Shown piece by piece: positions 37,320 to 48,418 of a stretch of 64,000 nucleotides of DNA. The stretch is from positions 24,074,001 to 24,138,000 of the forward strand of contig OY292276.1 of assembly GCA_958496175.1 (NCBI GenBank). The letters run 5' to 3'. How positions within the stretch are numbered: position 1 is the first letter of the stretch; every line of letters begins with the position of its first letter. Source of the stretch: Sisyra terminalis. Lineage: Eukaryota; Arthropoda; Insecta; Neuroptera; Sisyridae. The position numbers and the translations under genes were made by a program. The notes under the pieces were generated by a model that saw nothing but the letters and a program-made list of their open reading frames with translations, ran no database searches and was not told where the DNA came from.

Positions 37320-37519
37320 AGCTTACTGGTGGCCGAGTGGTTTAAGTGACCGCTCTAATACTGTTAGGTGTTGGGTTCGATCCTCGTATCGAGCAAATTT
37401 TCGATATTTCTTGATATACGGATTTTTTTATTGTTATTTACCGCTGCTTTATAGCTATTAAAGTCTTTAGCGACTCTAGGGTTGGTAAAAATCCGAAATC
37501 GTGAAATATTGAAAACTTA
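37320..37519. mobile_element. tRNA-derived SINE, copy 7, inverted composite
   Basis: 37320-37431 is a plus-strand head with A box GGTGGCCGAGTGGTTTAAG, B box GGGTTCGATCCTCG and the segment up to ATATACGGATTTTT. It is joined directly to 37432-37519, the minus-strand 3' part of the same family (TTGTTATTTACCGCTGCTTT, GCGACTCTAGGGTTGG). So two partial copies meet tail-inward, or the 3' half of one copy is inverted. Confidence 0.88.
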
Positions 37520-38849
37520 ATTGTACTCAAAGAATTTAGAATTTTAATTAAAATTTTCTAATGTGGATTCGTAAACATACATATTTAATTTAACAGTTTA
37601 TTTGTGAATGCAGGAACATTATTTATCTACACATTAAAAACTTATGCTTAGTTATTTACACAATAAATAAATTTACATTAAGTACTATAATGGTCAATTG
37701 GCAATGATAATGGAACCTACCACTATAAAAATAAATATTAAAACTAATATTTTTTATTATACTATAACAATAACTATCTGGTAATTGTTTATTTTCTTTG
37801 CGAATGCAAGGAACTATTGATTTTAACTCGTCATATTAAAACATTAACTAACTTACATTTAAAATTTATGATTTTCTTGCGCTTATATTTTGAACTTACT
37901 ATTAGAGATTATTGAAATTAATAAAGAATTAATAATTGTCACTGTTTTTAACAATTAAAATTACTTACCAATCAGGCACCGCCACTACTTGATATAGAAT
38001 TTACCAATTATTAGATACATTGATATCGATTCCATAAGATCAAAAATATTTTATTTTGCTATTAATTTCTACCAATAAAATTTCTATTAATAATCTACCA
38101 ATCATTTTTACTAGTTAAATATGATCAGTATTAGTTCCCATTGATTTTTCTCTGTGGTTCTGAATGAAAAAAAATGCGAATAAAAATATGTTTATGAAAC
38201 TATAAAAACACTTCCCTTAACAACCCGGAGCATCCTTTGCTGACCCTTCTGTAACCTAGCTTTAAAATATATATTTTTCAATTAAATTTTATGAAAAATC
38301 GCTAGATCTCTTGGAATACCGAGATTTTAGCGCAAAAATAACGACAAAACCCGCATTATTCACTGCACCTGTTGTGAGATTCTATTAAGTCGTCCGATTT
38401 AATAAAAACATGTGTGTATATGAATATAACGTTGTGTAAATATCTAAGATGATTAGTAAAGAACTTTAGAAGATTTGCGATTTTGAACAAACGAATTTCA
38501 TAAGCATCTTTAATACATTTATCTTTTTTTATAAACGTCAATAATTGAGGATAATGGGAGTAATATATTTGATCCCAATACCAATGGAACTACTTTTATT
38601 TCTGTCGTTCTTATTTAATTTAATAATTCCTTGCAAATTGCTAGACTTAAAAATAAATCAGAAATACCTTTTTATACGTATATACGTGTGTTAATATAAA
38701 ACGGGAATTTGCCAATAAGTGGTGATGACGGCCAATAGAGGGTCTGCCAAACCATGTTACCGAGGCAATTTTTTTGTTTTACTATTTGTTAAAGATTTTC
38801 AATTTACAACAATGTAAATTTTCAATGACTTCATTATTTTTTATAGCAT
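37520..38849. other. A+T-rich intergenic stretch
   Basis: No gene or recognised repeat was seen before the decayed mariner. Confidence 0.4.
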
Positions 38850-39475
38850 TGAACATATCGAGTTTTGTGTTTAAAAATTACGATTCGCGGACAGCATTGA
38901 ATTTTTATTACCATTTAAACAAAAACTATTGCGGAATCGCATCGAATGATTACCGAAGCCAACATTGAGCATGCTCTTAGGAAATCTTAGTATTTTAAGT
39001 AGTTTAAAAAAAATGAAAATGGCAATATCGACGTGGAAAATGAATGTGGAAGAACCATCCAAAAATTTTGAAAACATTGAACTATAAGAGAATGGTAATC
39101 AAATGCAACGACAACTTGCAATAGTAGATTTGATACTAGCTTAAGTTCAAAAAACGGCCAGAATATCAAAGTATGCAACACAAAATGATCTTGGTGCATG
39201 GTAATTTCTTTAGCAACGCAGAAGAATGGAGTGAAAGATATGATTGAGATATTCATTTTGGAAATAATTTCGCATGTAGCTTACTCCCCAGGCTTAGCTT
39301 CTTCAGGTTATTACTTTTGTGTGTCTACGGATCATGTACTTGTTGAGCAGCACTTACGAGGATCTACAAAATGATTCGATTACGGGTTTTGCTCAAAGAA
39401 GAATTTTTGGACGTGGTATCCACAAATTGTCAGAAAGATGGCAATAATGTATAGTTAATAGAGAGGATTATTTGA
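38850..39475 (+). pseudogene. Decayed mariner-type transposase remnant, internally deleted
   Basis: Broken pieces in several frames follow mariner transposase order. First is an N-terminal HTH-like stretch near LNFYYHLNKN (38895-38945). Next is FKKNENGNIDVENECGRTIQ (about 39004-39063). Last is the C-terminal AYSPGLASSGYYF (about 39275) with DHVLVEQHLRG and FGRGIHKLSERW (about 39405). Stops and frameshifts interrupt it, and the middle part with the catalytic triad is largely missing. Terminal inverted repeats were not identified. Confidence 0.65.
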
Positions 39476-39807
39476 ATAAAATAAGTATAAAATAAGAAAA
39501 GCTTTCTTTTTCAGAAAAAAAATCTGGTTTCATATTAACACATATATACATTATTCGTATCTATATAAAAATATACATAAATACATTGTCAAGTTATGAC
39601 AATATCTATATTACCATACAATCTACATATATTTCAAATGAATTTACTTTAATTTTATGAATTAAGACTGGTCTTCCATATAACTTTATCAATACTGAAA
39701 AGCTCGTAATGGAAAAAATATAAGTGATTTAAGAACTTGGCAAAGCTCTGAGGTTTGAATTTTGGAGTTTTTGACCGTACAGGTATGCTAACAGTATACG
39801 CTGCAAG

Positions 39808-40170
39808 CATAGTAATAGTAATAGTAATAGTAATAGTAATAGTAATAGTAATAGTAATAGTAATAGTAATAGTAATAGTAATAGTAATAGTAATAGTAAT
39901 AGTAATAGTAATAGTAATAGTAATAGTAATAGTAATAGTAATAGTAATAGTAATAGTAATAGTAATAGTAATAGTAATAGTAATAGTAATAGTAATAGTA
40001 ATAGTAATAGTAATAGTAATAGTAATAGTAATAGTAATAGTAATAGTAATAGTAATAGTAATAGTAATAGTAATAGTAATAGTAATAGTAATAGTAATAG
40101 TAATAGTAATAGTAATAGTAATAGTAATAGTAATAGTAATAGTAATAGTAATAGTAATAGTAATAGTAAT
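39808..40170. repeat. Hexanucleotide microsatellite (TAATAG)n, about 60 units
   Basis: An essentially perfect array of TAATAG covers about 360 bp. Open frames across it (Ile-Val, Ile-Thr or Leu runs) are artefacts of the repeat. It sits between a duplicated flank and the retroelement fragment. Confidence 0.98.
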
Positions 40171-40215
40171 ATACGCTGCTCCGGCAGTACTTGGGCTGAA
40201 GTACACCTTATTTTA

Positions 40216-41131
40216 ACTCGTTGGTTAATCAAAATTGACTATTGGTTAAGAGAAACTCAGTTGTCTCTCAACATAGATAAGTCTACGTATATTACGTTTG
40301 GTAGTTACATTGATAGCATTCCTGATAATTTCCACCTTAAAAAAATAATTTTGAACTTAAAAGAGTAGATAATTGTAAGTATCTGGAACTAATTTTCGAT
40401 GCCTATATGAAATGGAACCAATGTCTATGAATTGACAAAAAAAATAAGGTACTTTTCATCCATATTCCTTAAATTGAGCAAATGCTTAAGTCCCTTGGTA
40501 TTAAAAACTATTTATCATAGGTTATTTGAAAACATAATCAATTATGGAATAATTGCATGGGGTGGGGCATATGAAAATAGTGTCAGGTCATTGACTACTA
40601 TCCAAAATCGCTTTATTAATTATTTCATTTCACGTAATATTCTTGATATACCCCTTGGTATAAGGGAATCATTTGTCATCAGTACTTTAACATACTACTA
40701 TAGTGAGTGTAGAGAACAATATAATAATAAGTGTACACAAAATATATCTAATTTATTAACGCTGCCAAAAACTAAGAAAACTATCAGCGCTAAGAATCCT
40801 TATTTTGATGCAATAAAATATTTTAATAAGTTAACTAACCATCTTAAAACACCTAATTTTAAGCGAAAGCAATTGAGGAAATTATTAATAAGCACAATGG
40901 GTAATTTGAGTGGCTAGTCATTGACATAAGTTTCAATTAAAATTGTATTATTTACTCTAATGGTAATTTTGTTTTAACTTTGTAACTTTTAATTTTGTTG
41001 CTCTGATTTAAATATATGCAATTGTACTATGCACTACATTACAATTGTAATACTCCAGTTCTATGTACAGATGCCTTGCATCTCTATAGAATGTGTACTG
41101 GAAGTAAAATAAATAAAAAAAAAAAAAAAAA
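40216..41131 (+). pseudogene. 5'-truncated non-LTR retrotransposon with poly(A) tail
   Basis: The translation resembles the C-terminal part of a LINE reverse transcriptase (LSLNIDKSTYITFGS, then KYLELIFDAYMKWNQ, LKTIYHRLFENIINYGIIAW and LTTIQNRFINYF). At least two frame breaks lie near 40365 and 40425, and a stop at 40915-40917. A 3' tail continues to AATAAATA and a run of A at about 41104-41131. It is a dead, 5'-truncated copy. The clade cannot be set from this part. Confidence 0.75.
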
Positions 41132-41190
41132 AGAACCTGGCAAAGCTCTGCACTTTGGATTTTTGAGTAACCGTACAGGTATGCTGAAAG

Positions 41191-41711
41191 AATACGTATA
41201 TAGACAACGGGTTGCCTATACATACTCAAAATTAGACCTTGTTTTATTGTTGATTTAAATGTTTGTTTTTAGACAATAATGAATTTGAAGAACAAAAAGA
41301 TATGTGAAACAAAATAATAAAATGTAATATTTTAAATAATAATATATTTATTTAAATAAATATTTGACAATTTTGTGTACAATTTGATATAATATTTAAC
41401 TTATACATTTCAATAATTTATAAACAAGCAAATGGCAGAGTTATTACAGTTACTTAAAAACAACACACTCAACACCAAAAGCAATTGAATGCCCTGTTTT
41501 TAATGAAACAGAAACGAAAAGTGAACAAAAATCTTTTATATTATAAAACCGTGATGACATTTTTTTTTACAATACGATGGACAAATTTGATCGAGAGTAA
41601 AATGTAACGATTTGGTAAAATGTAACGAATTTTGCAGACGTTGTAATTTGTCTCTTAATGCCTGTTGATTGCAGCGAGAGGCAGACTCTCCGACCAAAGC
41701 CAACAATAGCC
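41191..41711. other. Downstream flank of tropomyosin
   Basis: A+T-rich. It should contain the 3' untranslated region of the tropomyosin form that ends at 41712. No other gene was seen. Confidence 0.4.
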
Positions 41712-43914
41712 TTAATATCCAGCCAATTCGGCGAAGGTTGAGTCCATTTCGTCGGCCAAGCTCTTGTATCTATCTTTGTTAAGTCCAAGTTCATCTGTGG
41801 ACATTTACAACATAAAATTAGTGAAATTGTGTTAAGGCAAAGTATGGGAAATTCGAAAAAAACATGCATTTTTTTCAAGTTAAAAAGCATTGATATACCT
41901 GCTAACTAGTTGAGAAGACACTATTTGCGAGTGTAGCTGAGCAAAGAGGCGTTAATTACATTGTTTTTTGAGTTAGATTAATAAGCGGGCTATATGACAA
42001 TTACGAATGTTAGTATTTCCAATTTTGGTTGGTTAAAAACAAAAATGCTGATTTAATGATACGGACTTGTCAGTTTGTCTCGCATTTAAATGAAAAAAAG
42101 ACACATAGAGAAATGGAACAGGGAAGATTTTTTTCGAAACCTAAATCAAAAATTTAAACTCTTTCTTTTTTCAAAATAAGACATTTCCAACAGTTATAAA
42201 TTACAAAAAGCTTTTGGTCCTTTTTGGCTCGATTATTTACAAATGAAAAAGAGTTTAAAATTTCAATTCGGAAAATATCAATTTCTGATTCCAAAATATA
42301 TTATGGCAGTGTCGCAGATGAAGTTTCGAAAAAATATGTCCAAAAAAAAAAATCAAAAAATATCTAAAATAAAAATGTGCCTAATGGGCCATTGCCTTAA
42401 AATAAAAATAAAAAAAGTTTAATGAAAAAATTAAGGGTTGAAGAAAATCAATGATATGCAAGAACTTCTAGATTCTTGTTTTTTTTGTTTAAATATTTGT
42501 TGAAGTAGAGGGGTTGAAACAAAAATAGGACATTTTAAAATTTTACTCAAGGGTTGAACGAAACAAGTGGAATAATAAGGGTTGACAAGGGTGGTATTTT
42601 GACCAAGAACTGGTGTTCTTGTAATTTACTATAGTTGAAGTAAAATAGTGTAATAAAAAGGCACAGATTGGTGTTTTGGACATAAGGGCGTTAATAGCCA
42701 GTGAGCTCAGCGAACGTCGAGTCCAAATCATCGCAAATTGATTTATATTTCTCTTTCTCGTTGAACAAGTCGTCTGTAAATCAGTTAAAATATGTTAAAG
42801 CGATACTTAATCATTCATTTATCGAAAAAAAAATAATAAATAAAGCATGAATCAGCTAAGTTAAAAAAATCATTCAAAAATTGAATCATCCAATTCCGCG
42901 AGTACAAAAACCAAGATGTCGAAATTTTCTATAGAAAAAAATATTTTTAGTCCCGATATTGTTACCTTCAAGTCTGTCAACTTCTTTCTGCAATTTCTTG
43001 ACAGTCTTTTCGGCGAACTCAGCGCGGGCTTCGGCTTCCTTTAGCTTAACGGTGAGGGTTTTGAGTTGCCGTTTGAATTCTTCGACTCGTTGGTTGGCTT
43101 TTTCCTCGGATACTTCCAGAGATTTCAAAGAGTTTCCGACTACTTTTAATTCTTCTTCAAGTTCCATGATCTTGGCGTCACCACTCTTGACACGGTCTTC
43201 AGCGACTTCAAGCTCGTCTTCAACGAAGGCCAGCTTACGGGAAACTTCATCTGATTTACCGTCGGCGTCTTCGGCGAGGAGACGGGCTTCTTTCAATTGG
43301 TTGGTGAGTTGGTCCATACGTTCCTCATCTTGTTGTGAACGGTTCTCCAATACTTTGCACATACTGAAATTTCAATAGTTTAGTAAAAGAAGAATGAATG
43401 CAAGCTTTGCGGGATTAGTACCGTGTGCTTTCATCGGCAGCTTGGGAGGCTTCTGTCAATTTGGTTTGGGCCGTTCCCAAACGTTCTTCGGATCGTTCCA
43501 AGTCTTCTTCAATGAGTTGTACTTTACGATTAAGGGAAGCTACTTCAGATTCAGCCTAAAAAAAATATTTTTTGATTTTTCCTTTTTCAAACATTTTTTT
43601 TACACCTTACATTTGTTAAGGCTTTTTCTTTATCTTCCAATTCTTTGTTGGCACGTTCAAGATTGTTTTTGTTGGATGTTAAATCGGCCTCGACTTGCGT
43701 AAGTTTCTTTTGAAGTTCGCGTACTTCTTCATTAATCTGGAAAAAAATTTGTCATAATCGATAAAGAAAAAAAATTTTTTTTGGTAAAAAAGAAAAATAC
43801 TTTATCCGCACGCAAGTTGGCTTCTTTGGCTTGCCCTTCACAAGTGTCGGCTTTATCCGCTGCGTTATCCTTCTCCAGCTTCATCGCCTGCATTTTCTTC
43901 TTGATCGCGTCCAT
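41712..43914 (-). CDS. Tm2: Tropomyosin, muscle 284-residue type (Tm2-like), distal last exon
   Basis: Coiled-coil protein that lies along actin filaments and, with troponin, controls myosin access. Minus-strand exons: 43914-43801, 43736-43611, 43555-43422, 43363-42966 and the last exon 41794-41712. Phases join and give 284 aa, the exact muscle tropomyosin length. The start [20 protein letters not shown], the long common exon beginning [20 protein letters not shown] and an unbroken heptad pattern identify it. The internal exons match the fly Tm2 type better than Tm1. This form ends in [20 protein letters not shown] and FAELAGY. G+C in exons is far above the surroundings, typical of a highly expressed gene. 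The alternative end is listed separately. Confidence 0.95.
42691..42773 (-). CDS. Tm2: Tropomyosin, alternative (proximal) last exon
   Basis: The exon begins after TTTACAG in the same phase as the distal exon and encodes [20 protein letters not shown] followed by FAELTGY and TAA at 42693-42691. It is 83 nt, the same length as the distal exon. The two last exons are therefore interchangeable and both give 284 residues. This end is the one closest to the known fly Tm2 C-terminus. The last exon forms the head-to-tail overlap and the troponin-T contact, so the choice should tune filament behaviour. Confidence 0.93.
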
Positions 43915-44645
43915 TTTGGAGCTTTTTTTTGGGGACTGGCTTCAGGAAAAAAACCGGCTGAAAATCCAAAAAATTCAAATTAAAAACGAAATATTGAAAA
44001 GAATGAACAATTGGATTCGATTGGTTTGAATATATGAAAGTATTTTTTTTAACATATGTGTAGATGTGATTATGCGAATGTGTGGGAAGCCGAGGCGCGT
44101 CAGAGGAGAAGCCAAAAGAAGAGCCCAAAATAGCTCACTCCTAGTTTAGCCCGAACGATTCCTGAACAACGTTCGCGATATACACATTCATACACACCAC
44201 AAATATACATAGAAATGATGATAGTATGAGAGAAAAACAGTGTCACCAAAACAACATTATTTATGTTCGTTCAATTTCTTTAGCATTTCTAAAAATAATT
44301 GTCCTCAAACCACTTTATTTGTTAGTAAAAAAACTTTTGAAATCATTCTCGATCTATTCGACAGGAAACTTTTCTCATTTTCGATTAGTTTTGACACATT
44401 TTCTTAAAACTGCTAAACAGTATATTCCCGTAATTCTGTCATATCAAGTTACAAACATAGAATTGTTGCAAATATTTCAAAGCTTCCAAAAATAACTTCA
44501 ATGTCTTTAACGCTTACTATTAGAAATGTTAGCTGATTTAAGCAAAATTCGGGATAAATACAGTATGAGACTAGTGATGCAAATGATATCGAGTTAAGTC
44601 GAAACAATTAGCGATTATTCGAAAAAGCACACGGCATTTAGACAT

Positions 44646-45420
44646 ACCTGGGCCTTTAAAATCGGATGGAGGCTGCGACGGTCCTCACGGCAATAACGAT
44701 AGCGCTATGTGCGTCGAGACGCTAGGCGTCACCTCCAACTTTGCATCAAGATTAAGGCGGCGCCGAAAAAATCCCTTCCAATACTCAGTAAACTCAGAAC
44801 TCAGCGTTTTCAGATGCGCGTCGTAGGGGAAATAACGGTAAGATCCCTCGGGATACCTTAAATAATTTACAATGAAAACCTTCCAAATCAACCCTTAAAA
44901 AACCCTCCGTTAATGCCTTCAAAGTATTCACTTCAAATAAGAAAAAACCCATCATTTTTAATTACTTTTTAAAAAAATTTTTTGGTAATTTCTTAAAATA
45001 TCTAAATCTGTGACGTGGTCGCAAGACTCGAGTTACACAGCCATAGAAATGAGGCAGGAAAGCCCGAATCGAGGAAATTACGACAGAGTAAGAATGTACT
45101 GGAAAGCAGGTGTGGAAAATAAAGACGCCAAGTATTTGTGCCAGAGCTGTGGAATTTTCGGGAAAATGAGAGGGAAATAGGCGAATTTGGGATGGGGACG
45201 TTTCGCGTCTTGATTTTCGGAGGTTTCTAGAGCATTGGTGAATTGGCCATCGAGCCTTGGTGAATTTGGAAAACAAAACATTGACAATGTGTGTAGGTGG
45301 GTGCTGCAAGCCCCATTCTGTATTTTTGCCGCGATGAAATTTAAGCTTCTGCTTCGTGAAAATAGGCATGTGAGAGGCGAAAAATTCCGGCGCACTGGTG
45401 TTCGAATTCGGCACTGATGC
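44646..45420 (-). promoter_or_regulatory. GC-richer block: probable 5' non-coding exon and promoter of tropomyosin
   Basis: On the minus strand a strong donor, CCCAG|GTATGT (boundary at 44648/44647), ends a stretch of about 200 bp with near 50% G+C and no open frame through it. A matching acceptor (GGATTTTCAG, exon from 43957) precedes the coding start of tropomyosin. This is the layout expected of a 5' untranslated exon. A second GC-richer part at 45010-45420 may hold the promoter; TCAGTG at about 45415-45410 is initiator-like. All of this is inferred from composition and splice sites. Confidence 0.4.
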
Positions 45421-45435
45421 TATCTTAATTAGCAC

Positions 45436-47003
45436 TCAGTATGGAATTCGTTTTTTTGAAATATTCAAGACATTTGGAAGAATCTCAAATATTTACGGGA
45501 ATCGAAATTAAATGCAACACTGGAATCAGCTGTAGTGTTTTTAATTTTTTCTTTATTTATAACAAGAATTTGAACAAAATATTTCAAATGAAAATACTAT
45601 GAATTTATTTTTGATTTTAAGTAAATACATAAGTTTCGCTTGATATCTAAATTAGTTTTATGGATCGTTAATGTCTAAAATATTTTTCTTCTATATTTTT
45701 ATTACATCAAAATGTTTATCATTTGAAAATTTCAATATAACGTAATTGAATTTAAATAATTGGAAAATCGAATTATACAAATAATATTGAATTCATATAA
45801 TAATAATGTTTTATAATTGTTTACGTGGATAATGTCAATCATAAAAATATAGAAAATCTGTACCTTGATCCCATTTTAATTCCTAGAATAATTTATTTCT
45901 TACTAGGAAATCACTTTTTAGTGCTTCTTCTAGGGAAAAATTATTTAGGCCATGTCTAAGAAATAAAACTATAATATAACTTATCGCAGAAAACCCATAG
46001 TTATAATGTTCTATCACGAACCTAGGGCACTTGAATGTATACGTGTATGTGGTCTGGTGTCTGACCTACCGATGGCCATGTTCCCTTAACCATGAATAAG
46101 TAAACAAAAGGTAATAATTCGAAACATGTTCTGGAACATTCGAATGTGAAATTTTAATTTAAGATAAAAAGGCAGACAATAAAAATTGGGGTGGAGTTTT
46201 TCAGAAATGGAATATGTGAGAAAGATGTTAATTTGAAGGTTCCAGAAACGGACCTGAGTTCTTATATCAGGAGTTTTACTGCCAGGTGCAGTATAATTAA
46301 GTATAGTAAAAAGTTAATCGTAATAAAGTATAGTAAGAAAATACGGTAAATACAGTAGGCAATAGCTAATTTAAATAAATTGTTTATGTTAAAAACACAA
46401 ATCCAACGAACCCAGTCGACATAAATAGTAAAAATAGAACAGTATATTATCATTTTTTTTTTGTTCCAACATTGTTTAGATTTGATTGATCAGAGATCGA
46501 GCGACTTGGTGATTGACTAGGATCGACATCGTTATAATGCTATTATCAGATTGATTATCGAGATTTAGTACCAATAGTTTTCAGTCTTTTATTTTTAGTA
46601 ACAAATAATTTCCCCAACTCAATAATATATTTTCGTTATGTAATTGTTAGTAACTTTTGGATGTAATGAACAGTTTGTTTTTGATTATTATTTTTGTTTT
46701 TATTACTCACAATTTTTTTTAGAACGACATTAACAAAGTTTAATTTATGTTTAACTACTGGATCTTCTACTAAACCATACAGTTGAAAGAACTTTTAGCG
46801 AATACGAAAGAAGACTATTTTCACAAGTAGTTCAGTATTTCTCTCTCTCTACCACTATTTGGTTTCTTCAAGGTTCTTCCACTGATTTTCAATCACTCAG
46901 CTGTGATTGGCTGAAGGTGAGAACACCTCTTCGATATTTTCAGTATGGTTCTTCCATTCGACGTAATTATTTGTATGCCAACGATATATCTATTGATCAA
47001 TTC
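45436..47003. other. A+T-rich intergenic stretch
   Basis: No gene seen on either strand and no clear repeat before the palindromic region. Confidence 0.4.
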
Positions 47004-47004
47004 G

Positions 47005-47107
47005 AAATTGAAGTATTTATTTCATACTACAATCTACAATTACCATAAACCTCTCATATAATTTCTCGAAAATGGAAATTGGAGTCGGGAAAAAATTATG
47101 TATAGTA
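47005..47107. repeat. Single-copy unit A, repeated inside the palindrome
   Basis: The block from AATTGAAGTATTTATTTCAT to GAGTCGGGAAAAAATTATGT occurs here, again in the same orientation at about 47453-47550, and inverted at about 47628-47726, nearly without changes. Confidence 0.9.
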
Positions 47108-47126
47108 TTATGTATTATGTATATGT

Positions 47127-47365
47127 AATAAATTGTCCCTTAATGACAATTTGGGCAAAAAAGAGAAAATTATACCATATTAGAATTGAATTAATAAAAA
47201 AATCGCGAAAAGAATGAAAAATACAGTTGAAAATGTAACGTTGCCAGATATTGACCGACCTAAAAGGAACGTGAACTTCAAGATAATGGAACGAATGTAA
47301 AATTTTGGGGGTAGAATAATTAGTAAGGGTTTCAGGGTTGAGTTATGATAATATTGATACCATCA

Positions 47366-47437
<72 letters not shown>

Positions 47438-47562
47438 GATGTATTGATATAAATTGAAGTATTTATTTCATACTACAATCTACAATTACCATAAACCTCT
47501 CATATAATTTCTCGAAAATGGAAATTGGAGTCGGGAAAAAATTATGTATAATATATATATAT

Positions 47563-47622
<60 letters not shown>

Positions 47623-47736
47623 CTATACATAATTTTTTCCCGACTCCAATTTCCATTTTCGAGAAATTATATGAGAGGTTTATGGTAATTGTAGATTGTA
47701 GTATGAAATAAATACTTCAATTTATATCAATACATC

Positions 47737-47786
<50 letters not shown>

Positions 47787-48025
47787 TGATGGTATCAATA
47801 TTATCATAACTCAACCCTGAAACCCTTACTAATTATTCTACTCCCAAAATTTTACATTCGTTCCATTATCTTGAAGTTCACGTTCCTTTTAGGTCGGTCA
47901 ATATCTGGCAACGTTACATTTTCAACTGTATTTTTCATTCTTTTCGCGATTTTTTTATTAATTCAATTCTAATATGGTATAATTTTCTCTTTTTTGCCCA
48001 AATTGTCATTAAGGGACAATTTATT
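47127..48025. repeat. Nearly perfect 0.9-kb palindrome with AT-repeat centre and spacers
   Basis: The left arm starts AATAAATTGTCCCTTAATGA and the right arm ends with its exact complement. Order: block B, (AT)n, block A, (AT)n centre near 47590, block A inverted, (AT)n, block B inverted. Between the arms I saw only single-base differences (for example GGGGGTAG against the complement of CTACTCCC) and unequal AT lengths. Block B contains one end of a MITE. Confidence 0.92.
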
Positions 48026-48092
48026 CGCGATTTAAATCATAAACAAAGTAGATAATGCATCGTTGGCAGATATCGACCGACCTAATAGGGAC
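47882..48092. mobile_element. MITE with AGGTCGGTCAATATCTGGC ends
   Basis: Left AGGTCGGTCAATATCTGGCA and the complement of right AGGTCGGTCGATATCTGCCA are inverted repeats, continuing in GTTAC-type and GTCCC/GTTCC-type ends. About 210 bp. Its left part is also present, inverted, in the left arm of the palindrome (about 47127-47274). A diverged relative is at about 51805-52093. Confidence 0.7.
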
Positions 48093-48116
48093 TCGAGCCT
48101 AAAATTAAAATATTCG

Positions 48117-48418
48117 GAATTTTCTGAAAATTTTAGTTCATTCCGTACCGTCTACCCTGTAAAGTGGAAGTTAGTCGGTCAAGCGATTCTTGAGACATGA
48201 TGGATACAATATGGAAAATCAGTTTTAAGAAAAACGCGTTTCAAGTTTCAAGAACAATTAACATTTTAACGACTTGTGTATCTTCGTAACGACTGTTTCT
48301 TAATAATGACTTCCAATTTTAAAAAATCTCTCTACTGCTATGCTCTATAGACATATTAAGAAATTAATTTTTGCAAAAAAAAACGATTTAAAAATCCCAC
48401 CAAACGGGAGAGCCTCCT
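48117..48418 (-). mobile_element. Second, shorter copy of the GGGGGTTCT-ended element
   Basis: The complement reads GGAGGCTCTCCCGTTTGGTG, then a T-run followed by TTTCTTAATATGTCTA and later AGGGTAGAC and GTACGGAATGAAC, matching 14205-14745 in order. It lacks the 14376-14722 block and the far end. Confidence 0.65.

Larger units (their letters stand above)
39732..41190. repeat. Duplicated 60-bp flank enclosing the microsatellite and LINE fragment
   Basis: The block starting AGAACTTGGCAAAGCTCTG and ending CCGTACAGGTATGCT at 39732-39789 recurs with about 85% identity at 41131-41186, right after the poly(A). The arrangement resembles a long, aged target duplication or a segmental duplication. Confidence 0.7.

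Noticed and set aside
39655..40232. Long open frames of Ile-Thr, Ile-Val and poly-Leu on both strands
   Set aside because: They are translations of the TAATAG microsatellite; all frames stay open because the unit lacks stops in those frames.
43394..44029. Plus-strand open frames over tropomyosin exons
   Set aside because: They are complements of the coiled-coil exons, whose Glu/Lys/Leu codons leave the opposite strand open.
44962..45435. Minus-strand open frames of 157 and 105 codons
   Set aside because: No recognisable domain. The frames overlap each other in a GC-richer block where chance frames are long, which is better explained as untranslated exon or promoter DNA.
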